Source: Bog-113 sp963752695
GTDB taxonomy: Bacteria > Acidobacteriota > Terriglobia > Bryobacterales > Bryobacteraceae
Assembly (NCBI GenBank): GCA_963752695.1
Contig: CAVVZB010000002.1
Location: forward strand, 682,001-746,000
Length of the DNA stretch: 64,000 nt
Direction: 5' to 3'
This document shows, one piece after another, positions 10,659 to 21,260 of this stretch. Below the pieces are notes generated by a model, which had not been told where the DNA came from, did not search any database, and worked only from the letters and a program-made list of their open reading frames with translations. Position 1 is the stretch's first letter. Each line of letters starts with the position of its first letter. The translations under genes were made by a program, and so were the position numbers.

Positions 10659-11497
10659 ACGACGCTTCGGTAACGGGCGCGCTGGTGCGCGACACTTTCC
10701 GGGAGGCCCTGGCCCGCCGTGTTTTCTGGGCGTTTTTCCTGGCTTCAACTACCCTGCTTGTCTTCTTTCTGCTGATCATGCGGATTGACGTCGTCCAGGG
10801 ATTGGTCGCGTCGGTGAGCATATTCGGCAAGCAATCAACTCCCCATGACGGGTCCATGAGCGCGGACCAAATGGTGACGGGCGCGCAGAGCGGGCTATCC
10901 GGATTCCTCTACGTAGTCGGAATGGGGCTGGCGATTTTCGCGTCGGCGGGATTGATTGCGGCGGTTTTCGAGCCGGGCCGCGTTGAACTACTTCTCTCCA
11001 AGCCGCTGAAGCGCTATCACATTCTGCTCGGGCGCTATCTCGGCAACTTACTGATCGTCGCAGCAAATCTGTTTTATCTGATCGTCGGATTTTGGCTCAT
11101 TTTCGGGTTCAAGACGGGCGTTTGGCGGCCGCATCTCCTGATCGCCGCCGTGGTGACACTGGCGGTTTTTTCCGTAATGCTTGCGTTCATTCTGGTGACA
11201 GCGGTGGTGTGGGAAAGCGCTGCTGTATCGATACTGGCAACTTTCGCGCTAGTGGTGCTCAGCTTTGTTCTGGCTGCGAAACCGATGCTCGAACGGCTTC
11301 TCAGTTCGGAGTGGTCGCGAAACGTCGTGCGGGTACTTTACTATCTGTTCCCCAAACTTCCGGACTGCGCCACCATCATGATGAACATCGTACTCTCGCG
11401 ACCTGTTACTGACTGGATGCCGCTGTGGAGCACCGCGCTATTCGGTATCGCGATGCTTGGCTCGGGTTTGTGGATTTTCTCCCGGCGGAACTTTTAA
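10655..11497 (+). CDS. ABC exporter permease
   Basis: A 280-residue membrane protein with about six transmembrane segments, the first near residues 25-45 and the last near 255-275. It fits the ABC-2 type permease pattern: an N-terminal cytoplasmic helix (TFREALARRVFW), a large loop, then a cluster of helices. It partners the ATPase just upstream (ATGA overlap), and its stop shares a base with the next start (TAATG), so three genes are coupled. Confidence 0.85.
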   Translation: MNDASVTGALVRDTFREALARRVFWAFFLASTTLLVFFLLIMRIDVVQGLVASVSIFGKQSTPHDGSMSADQMVTGAQSGLSGFLYVVGMGLAIFASAGLIAAVFEPGRVELLLSKPLKRYHILLGRYLGNLLIVAANLFYLIVGFWLIFGFKTGVWRPHLLIAAVVTLAVFSVMLAFILVTAVVWESAAVSILATFALVVLSFVLAAKPMLERLLSSEWSRNVVRVLYYLFPKLPDCATIMMNIVLSRPVTDWMPLWSTALFGIAMLGSGLWIFSRRNF

Positions 11498-12402
11498 TGC
11501 GATTGACGATAGCGCTGTTACTGGCCACCGCCGCGTTTGGACAGACGCAACCGGATCCCGTGCTGGCGCGCATGATTCCGCCCGGCACCGTTTCCTTGCT
11601 TGGTGCGCGGATGGATCAACTCAAGACGACGCAGATCTATCAGAAGTTGATCGCGCAGAAGAAACTACCGGACCTCGATCGCTTCACGCGCGAAACGGGT
11701 TTCGATCCGCGCACGGACGTTCGAGAACTGCTGGTTGCGTCGAACACGGCACAAGGCCAAGGGGTGGCGTTAGCGCGCGGGAACTTCAAAGTCTCCAACT
11801 TCGGCAGCCTGAAGACTTTTAAGCATGGCATCTATGTGATCCACGGGGATGACAAGGCTGGGTTTTGCTTGCTCGATGGGACCACAGCTGCGGCGGGTCC
11901 TCTTACTGGGTTGTATGCGGCGTTGGACCATTGGCATTCCGGAGCGCCGCCGGCCGCCCCTGAGCTGTTGAAGCAGTTGGTCAACGTACCGGCCGGTAGC
12001 CAGTTGTGGGCAGTCTCGCAGGGCGGCTTCAATCTACCGGGATCGCTTTCCATGCGGCAGGGCGGCACGGACTTTGCGCAGATCTTCCGTGGAGTGGAAC
12101 GTACCGCATTCTGGGCGGATTTGAGGACCGGGGTGAACGCCGTGATTACCGGCGATGTGAAAACCGAGGACGATGCCAAGAATCTTGGCGATGCCGCCCG
12201 TGGCCTCATCGGCGTTGGACGGCTAAGCGTGCCGGAGAATCACAAGGAACTCCTAAAGCTTTGGGACGGATTCCATGTGGATCAGCAAGCGCGCCATATT
12301 ACGATCACGGCAAACGTTGCACAAGATATGATCGACCGCCTTGTCGACCTGTTTCAATCCGGTCAGATGACGCCGCACGGCGGACTGCAGCTCGGCAACT
12401 AA
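11497..12402 (+). CDS. Secreted protein of unknown function
   Basis: A 301-residue protein starting at the ATG of a TAATG junction with the ABC permease. It has a short signal peptide (MRLTIALLLATAAFGQ). The mature part opens with MIPPGTVSLLGARMDQ, has a repetitive alpha/beta look and a C-terminal part resembling periplasmic scaffold proteins seen in acidobacteria, but I cannot name the family. Coupling to the exporter genes suggests a shared task. It overlaps the convergent ferredoxin gene by four bases. Confidence 0.65.
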   Translation: MRLTIALLLATAAFGQTQPDPVLARMIPPGTVSLLGARMDQLKTTQIYQKLIAQKKLPDLDRFTRETGFDPRTDVRELLVASNTAQGQGVALARGNFKVSNFGSLKTFKHGIYVIHGDDKAGFCLLDGTTAAAGPLTGLYAALDHWHSGAPPAAPELLKQLVNVPAGSQLWAVSQGGFNLPGSLSMRQGGTDFAQIFRGVERTAFWADLRTGVNAVITGDVKTEDDAKNLGDAARGLIGVGRLSVPENHKELLKLWDGFHVDQQARHITITANVAQDMIDRLVDLFQSGQMTPHGGLQLGN

Positions 12403-12758
12403 AGAGTGGACTTGCCGCCTTCACTAATGTAGTTCCGGTTCCACGCGGGTATTTCTACAACGACATCGCCGGTTACCACGCATTGGCATCCGAGCCGCGA
12501 GTTCAATTGAACGTCAGCGGCCGTCTCGACGCGGTCAGCCTCATCGTCGTCCATCTCGGAAAGGTTTTGCATCCCTTCCTTCACCAGAACATGGCAGGTC
12601 GTGCATGCATTGTTTCCGCCGCACGCGTGGTCGATGTGAAACTGGTAGTGCATGGCGATATCGAGAATGGATTCAGGCTTGCCGTGCTCTCCATAGGGCA
12701 GCTTGCCACTCTCGAATTCGAACGTTTGGTTGGCGGGAAGAAAAGTAAGTTTAGGCAC
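12399..12758 (-). CDS. [2Fe-2S] ferredoxin
   Basis: A 119-residue plant/adrenodoxin-type ferredoxin. Cys46, Cys52 and Cys55 (CGGNNACTTC) and Cys91 (LGCQ) give the CX5CX2C...C cluster-binding pattern, with an extra Cys93. HACGGN and the acidic DDDEADR helix resemble ISC-associated ferredoxins that donate electrons during Fe-S cluster assembly. No isc genes are nearby; it is the last gene after hisS, aspS and mdh, 20 bases from mdh. The cofactor assignment is firm, the partner unknown. Confidence 0.88.
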   Translation of the reverse strand: MPKLTFLPANQTFEFESGKLPYGEHGKPESILDIAMHYQFHIDHACGGNNACTTCHVLVKEGMQNLSEMDDDEADRVETAADVQLNSRLGCQCVVTGDVVVEIPAWNRNYISEGGKSTL

Positions 12759-12778
12759 TGGATTTGTATGGGCGGCGC

Positions 12779-13711
12779 TTACTGCTTACTCTTGATCACG
12801 TCCACCAACTCCTTGACCGCATCCGCGCTCTTCTGAAGCGCAGCTTTCTCTTCGGTGCTGAGCTGAATCTCGTAAATCTTTTCGATTCCTTTGGCGCCGA
12901 TCTTGACTGGCACGCCGACGAACAGTCCGGAGATCCCGTACTCACCTTCCAAATAAGCCGCACATGGCAAAACCTTCTTTTTGTTTTTCAAAATCGATTC
13001 CGCCATTTCGACGGCAGCCGCGGAGGGGGCATAGTAAGCGCTTCCCGTTTTCAGGTGCTTCACGATCTCGGCTCCGCCGTTTTTAGTGCGCTCGACGATC
13101 TCGTCCAGCTTTTCTTTGGGAAGTAACTCAGTCAGCGGAATCCCGGAGACACTGGAGAGACGCACGAGCGGCACCATCGTGTCGCCATGCCCGCCCAACA
13201 CTACCGCCGTTACGTTCTCAACCGAAACGTCGAGTTCAGCCGCGAGAAAGGTTCGGAATCGCGCGGTGTCTAACACCCCGGCCATACCGATCACGCGTTG
13301 ACGCGGGAACTTGGAAACCATCAGCGCCGTTTGCGCCATCGCGTCGAGCGGGTTCGAGACCACAATCAGAATTGCTTCTGGAGAGTGCTTGATCAGCCCC
13401 TCGGTCGCGGTTTTGACGATTTCGTAGTTGGCCAACAGAAGATCATCGCGGCTCATCCCTGGCTTGCGCGGAAACCCGGCAGTAATGATGCAAACGTCAG
13501 AGTGCGCGGTTTCCTCATAGCCGTTGGTTCCGGTTATCTTCAGGTCGCAGCCATTGATTGGCCCGGCTTGCGACAGGTCGAGACCCTTGCCCTGCGGTAC
13601 GCCTTCCACGACGTCGACCAGCACAACATCGCCTAGTTCCTTGGCGGCGATCCACATCGCGCAATTCGCGCCTACATTACCAGCGCCTACGACCGTTATT
13701 TTCTTTCGCAT
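12779..13711 (-). CDS. mdh: Malate dehydrogenase
   Basis: A 310-residue NAD-dependent enzyme of the LDH-like malate dehydrogenase group, catalysing malate to oxaloacetate in the TCA cycle. VVGAGNVG (residues 7-14) is the dinucleotide motif; the substrate-binding Arg82 (PRKPGM) in place of Gln marks malate over lactate; Arg88 and Arg151 and catalytic His175 (GGHGDTMVP) are present. It lies 15 bases after aspS and precedes the ferredoxin, all on the minus strand. Confidence 0.95.
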   Translation of the reverse strand: MRKKITVVGAGNVGANCAMWIAAKELGDVVLVDVVEGVPQGKGLDLSQAGPINGCDLKITGTNGYEETAHSDVCIITAGFPRKPGMSRDDLLLANYEIVKTATEGLIKHSPEAILIVVSNPLDAMAQTALMVSKFPRQRVIGMAGVLDTARFRTFLAAELDVSVENVTAVVLGGHGDTMVPLVRLSSVSGIPLTELLPKEKLDEIVERTKNGGAEIVKHLKTGSAYYAPSAAAVEMAESILKNKKKVLPCAAYLEGEYGISGLFVGVPVKIGAKGIEKIYEIQLSTEEKAALQKSADAVKELVDVIKSKQ

Positions 13712-13726
13712 ATCTACTCCTGTTAA

Positions 13727-15487
13727 CTATTGAGGCTTCTTGAGAATCAGCCCGAGATCACGCAGATTGCGCTCCGGTACCGTCGAAGGCGCATCGCACA
13801 TCAGATCTGTTCCACGCGCGGTCTTGGGGAAGGGAATCACATCGCGAATGGAGGTTTCGCCTGCCAGAATCATGACGATCCGATCTAGACCCAGAGCAAT
13901 CCCACCATGTGGCGGCGCTCCATATTCTAATGCTTCCAGCAGAAATCCAAATTTCGCATTGGCTTCCTCCGTGCTCAACCCAAGGGCCTCGAAAACCTTC
14001 GCTTGAATATCGCGGCGATGGATACGAATCGACCCTGAACCTAGCTCCGTTCCGTTCAATACCAGATCGTAGGCCTTCGACCGGCAACGGGCCGGGTTGG
14101 TCGTCAGCTTGTCCAAATCGTCGTCGTGAACCGACGTGAACGGATGGTGCGCCGCCATCCAACGTTGATCATCCCGATCCCACTCGAACATCGGAAAATC
14201 GGTGACCCAGAGGAACTCGAATTTTTGGGGGTCCAGCAACTTATGCTTGTCGCTATATTTTTGCGCCGCGTGCAATCGTAATTGACCGCAAGCCTGCAGA
14301 ACTGTCTCCTCAGGGCGATGCCCTTCCGGGTCGCTAGCCCAGGTCGTGACGAGGAGCAAATCATTCTCGCCGGCATTGGCACGCTTGCGAATCTTTTCCG
14401 TGACGCCCGGCGTGTCTTTTTCCAGGCGCTTCAGGTCATCGAACACGCGCAAGCCACGCTCTTTTCCGAATTCCTTCAGCGCATCCCGCTCGCTGCGCGT
14501 CAGGCTTCCGATGTGCGGGATATGGATCACCATCAACGGGAGGCCGTTCGAAACCAGCGCGGGCAAAAGATCGCTCACGTCGCGCATGGGGGGAATCCGG
14601 CGATCGGGCTTATCGATTCCATACATCCACATGGCCTCGGCGTAAGTCAGACGCGGGATGGGAAGTTCGACGTCGAAGCCCGCAATCCGGCATACCTTCT
14701 GCATCAACGGCTCGATCACATCGAAGATCTGTTCCTGCTGCGGAAATGACATCTCGAGATCGATTTGGGTGAACTCCGGCTGGCGATCCGCGCGCAAATC
14801 CTCATCGCGGAAGCAGCGCACGATCTGGAAATACCGATCAAAGCCACTGACCATGAGCAGCTGCTTGAAGATCTGGGGCGATTGCGGCAGCGCGTAAAAC
14901 ATGCCTGGCTGCACCCGGGAAGGAACTAGATAGTCGCGAGCGCCCTCAGGCGTTGAGCGCGTCATGAACGGTGTCTCGATCTCCAGAAATCCGGTCGAGT
15001 TTAAGAACTCACGAACGCCGAATGCAATCTGCGATCTCAGAATGATATTGCGCTGCATGCGCGGCCGGCGCAGATCGACATAGCGGTATTTGAGCCGCGC
15101 GTCTTCGCTGACATCCACGCTATCTTCCATCGGGAAGGGCGGAGTGTTCGACGAATTTAGAATCCAGATTTTGTCCGCAACCACCTCCACGGCGCCGGTG
15201 GGAAGATTCGGATTCACGGTTTCGGGCGAGCGCAAGGCAACTGCGCCCGAAACAGCAATCACGTACTCGGATCGCAGTGTCTCCGCCTGCGCGTGCGGCG
15301 CGGAACCTTCGAAGACCACTAATTGCGTGACGCCTCCGCGGTCCCGGAGATGAATGAAGATCACGCCTCCTAAATCGCGGCGCCGGTGAACCCAACCCAT
15401 CAGCACGACATGGCGGCCATCATCGGATGGGCGCAAGTCCCCGCACATGTTGGTGCGCTTCAAATCTCCAAGAAAATCGAGTTCCAT
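13727..15487 (-). CDS. aspS: Aspartyl-tRNA synthetase
   Basis: A 586-residue class II synthetase of the bacterial type: an N-terminal OB-fold anticodon-binding domain (about residues 1-110), the catalytic core with motif 2 (FRDEDLRADRQPEFTQIDLE) and motif 3 (GIALGLDRIVM), and the bacterial insertion domain between them. It charges tRNA-Asp, and possibly tRNA-Asn if it is a non-discriminating form with GatCAB, which cannot be decided here. The start is four bases after the hisS stop, so the pair is co-transcribed. Confidence 0.96.
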   Translation of the reverse strand: MELDFLGDLKRTNMCGDLRPSDDGRHVVLMGWVHRRRDLGGVIFIHLRDRGGVTQLVVFEGSAPHAQAETLRSEYVIAVSGAVALRSPETVNPNLPTGAVEVVADKIWILNSSNTPPFPMEDSVDVSEDARLKYRYVDLRRPRMQRNIILRSQIAFGVREFLNSTGFLEIETPFMTRSTPEGARDYLVPSRVQPGMFYALPQSPQIFKQLLMVSGFDRYFQIVRCFRDEDLRADRQPEFTQIDLEMSFPQQEQIFDVIEPLMQKVCRIAGFDVELPIPRLTYAEAMWMYGIDKPDRRIPPMRDVSDLLPALVSNGLPLMVIHIPHIGSLTRSERDALKEFGKERGLRVFDDLKRLEKDTPGVTEKIRKRANAGENDLLLVTTWASDPEGHRPEETVLQACGQLRLHAAQKYSDKHKLLDPQKFEFLWVTDFPMFEWDRDDQRWMAAHHPFTSVHDDDLDKLTTNPARCRSKAYDLVLNGTELGSGSIRIHRRDIQAKVFEALGLSTEEANAKFGFLLEALEYGAPPHGGIALGLDRIVMILAGETSIRDVIPFPKTARGTDLMCDAPSTVPERNLRDLGLILKKPQ

Positions 15488-15491
15488 TCCG

Positions 15492-16731
15492 TTAATTCAA
15501 ACGCCCGGCTAGTTCGGCCCGGCTGAGCCGCTCTTGCTTGCCGGTGTGCATATCCTTCAACGAGTATTCGTGCGCAGCCATCTCCTCATCCCCGATGATA
15601 AGAACTCGCCGCGCGCCAATCTTATTGGCAATCTCCATGGCCCGTTTCAATTTCGAAGAACTTCCCACTTCGACCGACGCGCCACTGGCCCGCAACTCCC
15701 GCGCGAGCACACCCGCATGACGTAGCGCGGCCTCATCCAGAGGGGCGATGTAGAGCGCCAGCGGCTCGCCGGTTTCGCCCTCGCCGACAGACATTACCAG
15801 GCGATCCTCTCCGATGGAGAACCCAATGCCCGGAGACGGCACTTTCGACCCCAGTTCCTCGGCTAATCCGTCATAACGTCCGCCGCCTAACACGGAGTTC
15901 TGTGCGCCCAGGTTTCCGTGAACAACCTCAAACGTCGTTCGCATGTAATAATCCAGGCCGCGCACCAGCCGCGGGCGAATTTCAAACCTGATCCCGCGGT
16001 CGGTCAGATACTGCTGCACGTGTGTGAAATGCGGGCCGGCACTCTTCACAAAGCGCGTCCAGAATGGACGGCATGAGCGCGATGACCGGCTCGTCTTCGG
16101 GAACTTTAGAATCGAGAACGCGCAGGGGGTTAGTTTCGGCGCGTCGCTGGTTATCCGGCGAAAGCTGCGGCAGGTACGGCTTCAATGCTTCCCGGAGCTG
16201 CGCTACATATGCCGGCCGGCATTTCCTGCAGCCGACAGAGTTGATGTAGAGCTCGAAGTGGCTGAGCCCAACTCGCGCCAGAATCTCGATCACCATTTCG
16301 ATGACCTCGGCATCCGTCGCCGGGGAATCGGACCCGATCGCCTCAGCGCCGATCTGGAAAAACTGCCGGTACCGACCTTTTTGGGGACGTTCCCGACGAA
16401 ACATAGGACCGATGTAAAACAGCTTCTGGACTCCCGGACGTTGGTCCATCCGATGCTCGATGTACGCACGCATCACGCCGGCCGTATTCTCCGGTCGCAG
16501 GGTCAGCGAGGTCTCTCCATCGCGGTCCAGAAACGTGTACATCTCCTTGGTGACAATATCGGTTTCCGCGCCGACGCCGCGAGCGAACAGCTGCGTTTCC
16601 TCGAAGATCGGAGTGCGGATTTCGTGGTAATTGAAGGCGTGAAAGACTTCGCGCGCTATACGTTCCACACGGCTCCACACGGCCGTTTCGGGAGGCAAAA
16701 GATCCCTCGTCCCTTTGACTGCGCGAATCAT
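15492..16731 (-). CDS. hisS: Histidyl-tRNA synthetase, frameshifted as sequenced
   Basis: Two frames together make a complete class II histidyl-tRNA synthetase of about 412 residues. The 5' part holds motif 1, the histidine-binding TLRPENTAGVMRA and motif 2 (PMFRRERPQKGRYRQF); the 3' part holds RLVRGLDYYMRTTFE, the motif 3 region (GIGFSIGEDRL) and the anticodon-binding domain. The frame changes between LCEEC and GPHFTHVQQ, within GCGGGCCGGC at 16031-16040; removing one base restores the family sequence. Since the gene is normally essential and single, an assembly error is more likely than decay. It heads hisS-aspS-mdh-ferredoxin and is divergent from the S9 peptidase. Confidence 0.9.
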
Positions 16732-16777
16732 CTGTATCGGGAAGTTTTCATGCTAGCACGCGATACAATCGCTGTTT

Positions 16778-18813
16778 ATGCGCAGGCTAGTGGCGGCAGC
16801 GATGTGGATGTCGGGTTTAATGTTTGGGCAGCAGCCTCCGGCATCGCTTCCGTTTGACGCGAACGCGCTCCTGTCGGTGATCCGCGTCGGCGACCCGCAG
16901 ATTTCGCCGGATGGTAAGACAGTCGCCTTCTCCGCCGTCACGGTCGATTTGGCCGCGAACAAGAAGCCGAGCGCCATTTTCACGGTGCCTCTATCGGGCG
17001 GCTCGCCGACCCGATTAAGCGATGGAAGCCGGCCGCGCTGGAGCCCGGATAGCTCGAAAATCTTCTTCGAATCCGATCGCTCCGGCTCTTCGCAGATTTG
17101 GATTATCGGAGCTGACGGTTCCGACTCCGAAACAGCTGACCTCGCTCCCGACTGAAGCTGCTGGCGTCACCGTGTCGGCAGACGGGAAACACTTTGTATT
17201 CACAAGCGATGTCTTTCCCGACTGCCCCGATGACGCGTGCAATCAGAAAGCGTTGGATGCCGCCAAACAGGCGCCGTTAGCCCGCACTATCGACAGTCTG
17301 CTCTACCGGCATTGGACGACCTGGCAAGGCGCGCGCCGCAGCCATTTGCTGTCGGCTGCATTCGATCCCGCCACGCTGACCGCCAGCGCGCATTAAAGAC
17401 CTCACTCCCGGCAGACGCGATGTTCCTCCGTTTTCCCTCGGCGGGCCGGACGACTACGCCATCTCGCCCGATGGCAAGGAAGTCTGCTTTGCCATGAACA
17501 CGGATGAGCAGCCGGCTACCAGCACGAACTCGGATCTTTTCGTTATCCCAATTGACGGCTCCGCCCCGGCTCAGAAAATCACCTCTAATCCAGCCGCCGA
17601 TCAGAGTCCGCAGTATTCCCCTGACGGCAAGTACTTGGGGTGGCGCGCACAGCAACGGCCAGGGTACGAAAGCGATCGCTGGCGCTTACTGGTGATGGAA
17701 CGCGCGAGCGGCACGGTGACCGTGCTTACGGACCTCATTGATAACTGGGTCAACAGTTTTATCTTCTCGCCCGATTCCCGGAAGATCTTCTTTACGATCA
17801 TGGATCGCGGCCGTCAATCGATTCGGATAATTCCGGTGAAGGGCGGCGCCGTTCAAGTGGCGATAAGCGGCGACAACGCGCTCGACGACATGCAGTTGAC
17901 GCGCGACGAAAAGACGATTGTTTTTACTCGGCAGTCGGGTTCTCAGCCAATTGAAATTATGCGCGGATCGTCCCATGGCGGAGCTCCGGCCCCGCTAACA
18001 CACTTCAATGACGCGCTGTTGACCGCAAGAGCGACCACGCCGTTAGAAGAGCTCAATACCCAGGGTTCAGAAGGCGCGATGATTCAGAGCTTTGTGGTGA
18101 AGCCTCCCGGCTTTGACCCGGCCAGGAAATATCCGGTCCTCATGTTGATTCACGGTGGACCCGAAGGCGAATGGGGTCAGACCTGGACCTATCGCTGGAA
18201 TGCGCAAGTCTTCGCTTCCGCCGGTTACGTGGTCGTGATGCCGAATCCGCGCGGTTCGGTTGGCTATGGGCAAAAGTTCATCGACGACGTAAATGGCGAT
18301 TGGGGCGGGCGCGCCTATGAAGACATCATGGCCGTAACCGACGCGGTGGCCGCTCTGCCGTATGTGGACAAAGACCGAATGGTGGCTGCTGGCGGGTCTT
18401 ACGGCGGCTACATGATCGATTGGATCTTAGGCCATACCGACCGCTTCAAAGCGCTGATTTCACACGCCGGAGTTTACGATTTGGCTAGCGAGGCGGGAGG
18501 CACCGAAGAACTTTGGTTCCCGCTGTGGGAGTTCAAAGGCATGCCTTGGGACAACCCGGAGATGTACCAAAAGTTCTCTCCGAGCGCCTACGCCAAGAAA
18601 TTCAAGACTCCCACCTTGGTGATCCACGGAGAGTTGGATTTCCGCATTCCTTATTCGCAAGGGCTGCAGCTATTCACAGCCCTCCAAATGCAGAAAGTGC
18701 CTTCGCGGCTGCTCGTCTTCCCCGATGAGGGGCATTGGGTACTGAAGCCTCGTAACTCGGCTCTCTGGTACAAGACGTTTATCGATTGGATCGATACTTA
18801 CACGAAGAAGTAA
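16778..18813 (+). CDS. S9 prolyl-oligopeptidase-like peptidase, frameshifted
   Basis: A reconstructed protein of about 677 residues. It has a signal peptide (ending FGQQ), a beta-propeller with repeated WSPD/SPDGK motifs, and a C-terminal alpha/beta-hydrolase: GGSYGGYM carries the nucleophile Ser, HGELDFRIP the Asp and DEGHWV the His. This is the dipeptidyl-peptidase-5 / acylaminoacyl-peptidase type, which cuts short peptides in the periplasm. Two shifts interrupt the propeller: near 17120-17126 (GADGS to TPKQL) and near 17388-17393 (TASA to IKDLTPG). Each is repaired by removing one base, so the gene is probably intact in the organism. Confidence 0.85.
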
Positions 18814-18831
18814 AGGAACCCATTTCTCCCA

Positions 18832-20143
18832 GTGAAATACATTCTCGTCGCTGTTGCCGGTGTTGTTGTTCTTTTTGTAGCTAGTCTATTTCTCCTCGCC
18901 AGAAGCCCACATCTGGAACTGAAGGCGACGCCCGCCGTGATTGGCGATCAGACGCCGGTTTCCGTCCATCTGGTGAGCCCGCATGGTCTTCGCTCCTTGA
19001 CGGTCGCTGTCGAGCAGGACGGCAAATCGGGCGCGATAGTCGTCGCCCAGGATAAGAAGCACCGCTTGGGGTTGTTCAAGAACGAGCCCGCCCGCGATTT
19101 CACCTTCGATGTCGGCAAGAAAGAACTCCCGTCGATGCATGAAGGCAACGCGCATGTGACCATAACCGCGAAAGCGAATGACCTGATAGGCCGGACCGAT
19201 AATTCCTCCTTCGATGTTCGCGTCGTCACAGCCCCGCCCCATGCTGTTGCGGATGGCGCGCAGCACTACATCAATCAAGCTGGAGTCGAGTTAGTTACTT
19301 TCTCCACTTCGGGCTATGTCACCGATTCGGGTGTCCAGGTTGGATCGCGCCACTTCCGAAGCTTCCCTCTGCCCACCGATCCAGATCATCAGCGCTTCAG
19401 TCTATTCGCGATTCCCTTCGACCTGCCCGGCGATCCGAAGCCTTTCGTGTTTGTTACTAACCCGACGGGTACCGTAGGTCAGGCTACTTTTTGGTATAAG
19501 ACGTTCCCCAAGCAGTTCCGTACTCGCGACATTGAACTTACCGACGAGTTCCTGAATAAGGCCGTGAACGATATCGACCCGAACGGTTCCGGTGACTTAC
19601 TCACGCGCTTTCTGAAAATTAACCGGGAGATGCGCGTCCAAAACAATCAACAAATTGCCGATATGCGCAATGAGACGGAGAGCCGCTGGCTATGGAATCA
19701 GCCGTTTTTCGCCATTCTGGGATCGCGGGAGGCGATGTTCGCCGACAAGCGGAACTACATCTACAAAGGTAAGCAGGTCGATCAGCAAGTGCATCTTGGG
19801 TTTGATATCGCCGGGACACAACATATGCCGATTCCGGCGGCTAACGACGGACGTGTCATTTGGGCGGCGCGCCTGGGCATTTATGGCAATTGTATTGTGA
19901 TCGATCACGGCTACGGACTTACAGACCATCTATGGACACTTAAGCGAATTTCTGGTCAAGAAGGGCGACCGGGTCAAGCGCCAGCAGGTGATCGCCAAGA
20001 GCGGTCAGACTGGCTTAGCGGGCGGCGATCACCTTCACTTCACGATGCAAGTGGACGGAGTACAAGTGAACCCGGTCGAGTGGTGGGATGAACACTGGAT
20101 TAAAGACCGGATCTGGAGTAAAGTTCCCGCGCCTAAGATGTAG
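18832..20143 (+). CDS. M23 metallopeptidase (LytM-like), frameshifted
   Basis: A reconstructed protein of about 436 residues with one N-terminal membrane anchor (residues 3-24), a long extracytoplasmic region and a C-terminal M23 zinc endopeptidase domain acting on peptidoglycan cross-links. The domain has HLGFDIAG, DHGYGL and, after the shift, YGHLSEFLVKKGDRV and GDHLHFTM, giving the H-x8-D ... HxH zinc ligands. The frame changes at 19919-19923; removing one A joins GYGL to QTIYGHL. Without repair, the catalytic HxH would be lost. It starts at GTG 18 bases after the S9 gene and overlaps the convergent DoxX gene by 11 bases. Confidence 0.85.
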
Positions 20144-20517
20144 CTGGACTGGTGCACCAGAGCAGCCACCAAATTAGAACTCCCTGCGCCGGGAGCCGCG
20201 CCCACAACAACCACTGTGGAAGCGGTACTGTCGTAACCTGAATCGCGATTCTGAGCCATATAGATATTGGCTGGCATTACAGCCACCAGCAGAGCGACTA
20301 GGCCCCAAGCGGCAAAGCGCCGGGCTGAGGGAACCAGCAGTCCGAAACCTCCCAAAATTTCGGCTACTCCGCTAATGGCAACCATCGCCGCAGGCCAGGG
20401 AATGTAGGGCGGCATGATCTTGAGATACAACTCATGGCGGAAGAAATGCAAAGTCCCAGCCGCAATGTATAACAGCGACGCCAGAACAATGAAGACTGGC
20501 CGAAACGTGGCAGGCAT
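20133..20517 (-). CDS. DoxX-family membrane protein, frameshifted
   Basis: A reconstructed 127-residue, four-helix membrane protein of the DoxX-like group. Helices are seen at about residues 6-25, 42-62 and 68-85, with the conserved ANIYMAQN segment after the third. The frame then shifts near 20225-20240; in the other frame the expected fourth helix appears (WARLPAQGVLIWWLLW). Removing one base restores it. Function in this family is poorly defined; some members work with thiol or redox enzymes. The ATG overlaps the UDG stop (TAATG), so it is the last gene of the long minus-strand block. Confidence 0.75.
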
Positions 20518-21260
20518 TAATCGTAAACGGCGTGAAGCGCAGTTTTTAGGTCTTCCCAGGCTTCCCGTTTCGCATTTTGATTATACGGCCGAAGCAGATA
20601 ACTGGGGTGATAAGTGATCATCAGTGGAATATCGTTCCATTGATGCCACTTTCCCCTGAGTTTTGTCACACCGTCTTTGCCGCCCAGTAGAGCTTTGGCA
20701 GCGGTCGACCCTAGTGCGCAAATCGCCTTCGGTTGTATGACCTTCAACTGGCGGAAAAGGAATTGCCCGCAAGTGGCCATCTCGTCGGTTTCTGGCGTGC
20801 GATTCTCGGGGGGACGGCACTTCACCACATTGCAGATATAGACGTCGGCGCGCTTCAATGCAATGCCTTCTTTCGATGCCGTACCTTCGATCATTTGGGT
20901 AAGTAATTGCCCGGCGCGCCCCACGAATGGCAGGCCGGATATGTCCTCGTCGGCGCCAGGACCTTCGCCCACAAAAACAAGCCGTGCCTTCTCATTCCCA
21001 GCCCCAAACACGATCTTGTTCCGGCCTTCGTGCAAGCGGCAGCGTGTGCATTCACCCATGTCCTGGACGATCTTAAGCAGCGTGTCGCCAGCCGGCGCCA
21101 TGGAAGGAAGTTCAACCCGCGGTTCCGGAACGGGCGAAGCCGGGGACACGGCCCGCTTGACTTCGACCTGCTGTGCCGCTTCTGGACGGGGCCGCCAGAT
21201 CTCTTTCACCCCGAGATCCCGGTAAAACTCCAGGTACCTGCGGATTTGCTCAACGTGCAT
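20517..21260 (-). CDS. Type-4 uracil-DNA glycosylase
   Basis: A 247-residue DNA repair enzyme that removes uracil from DNA. Motif 1 GEGPGADED and FVGRAGQLL, and the C-terminal TYHPSYLLR motif are present. Four cysteines consistent with the [4Fe-4S] cluster are visible: CTRC, CNVVKC region and CGQF. An N-terminal Pro-rich linker of about 60 residues precedes the core, as in the DNA-polymerase-related UDG subfamily. It overlaps the coaBC end by 11 bases and is intact although its neighbours on both sides are frameshifted. Confidence 0.9.
   Translation of the reverse strand: MHVEQIRRYLEFYRDLGVKEIWRPRPEAAQQVEVKRAVSPASPVPEPRVELPSMAPAGDTLLKIVQDMGECTRCRLHEGRNKIVFGAGNEKARLVFVGEGPGADEDISGLPFVGRAGQLLTQMIEGTASKEGIALKRADVYICNVVKCRPPENRTPETDEMATCGQFLFRQLKVIQPKAICALGSTAAKALLGGKDGVTKLRGKWHQWNDIPLMITYHPSYLLRPYNQNAKREAWEDLKTALHAVYD

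Noticed and set aside
12006..12836. A 276-codon plus-strand frame across the end of the secreted protein and the ferredoxin
   Set aside because: It is antisense to the ferredoxin and in a different frame from the secreted protein, both of which have clear family features or signal peptides; its sequence has no motif.
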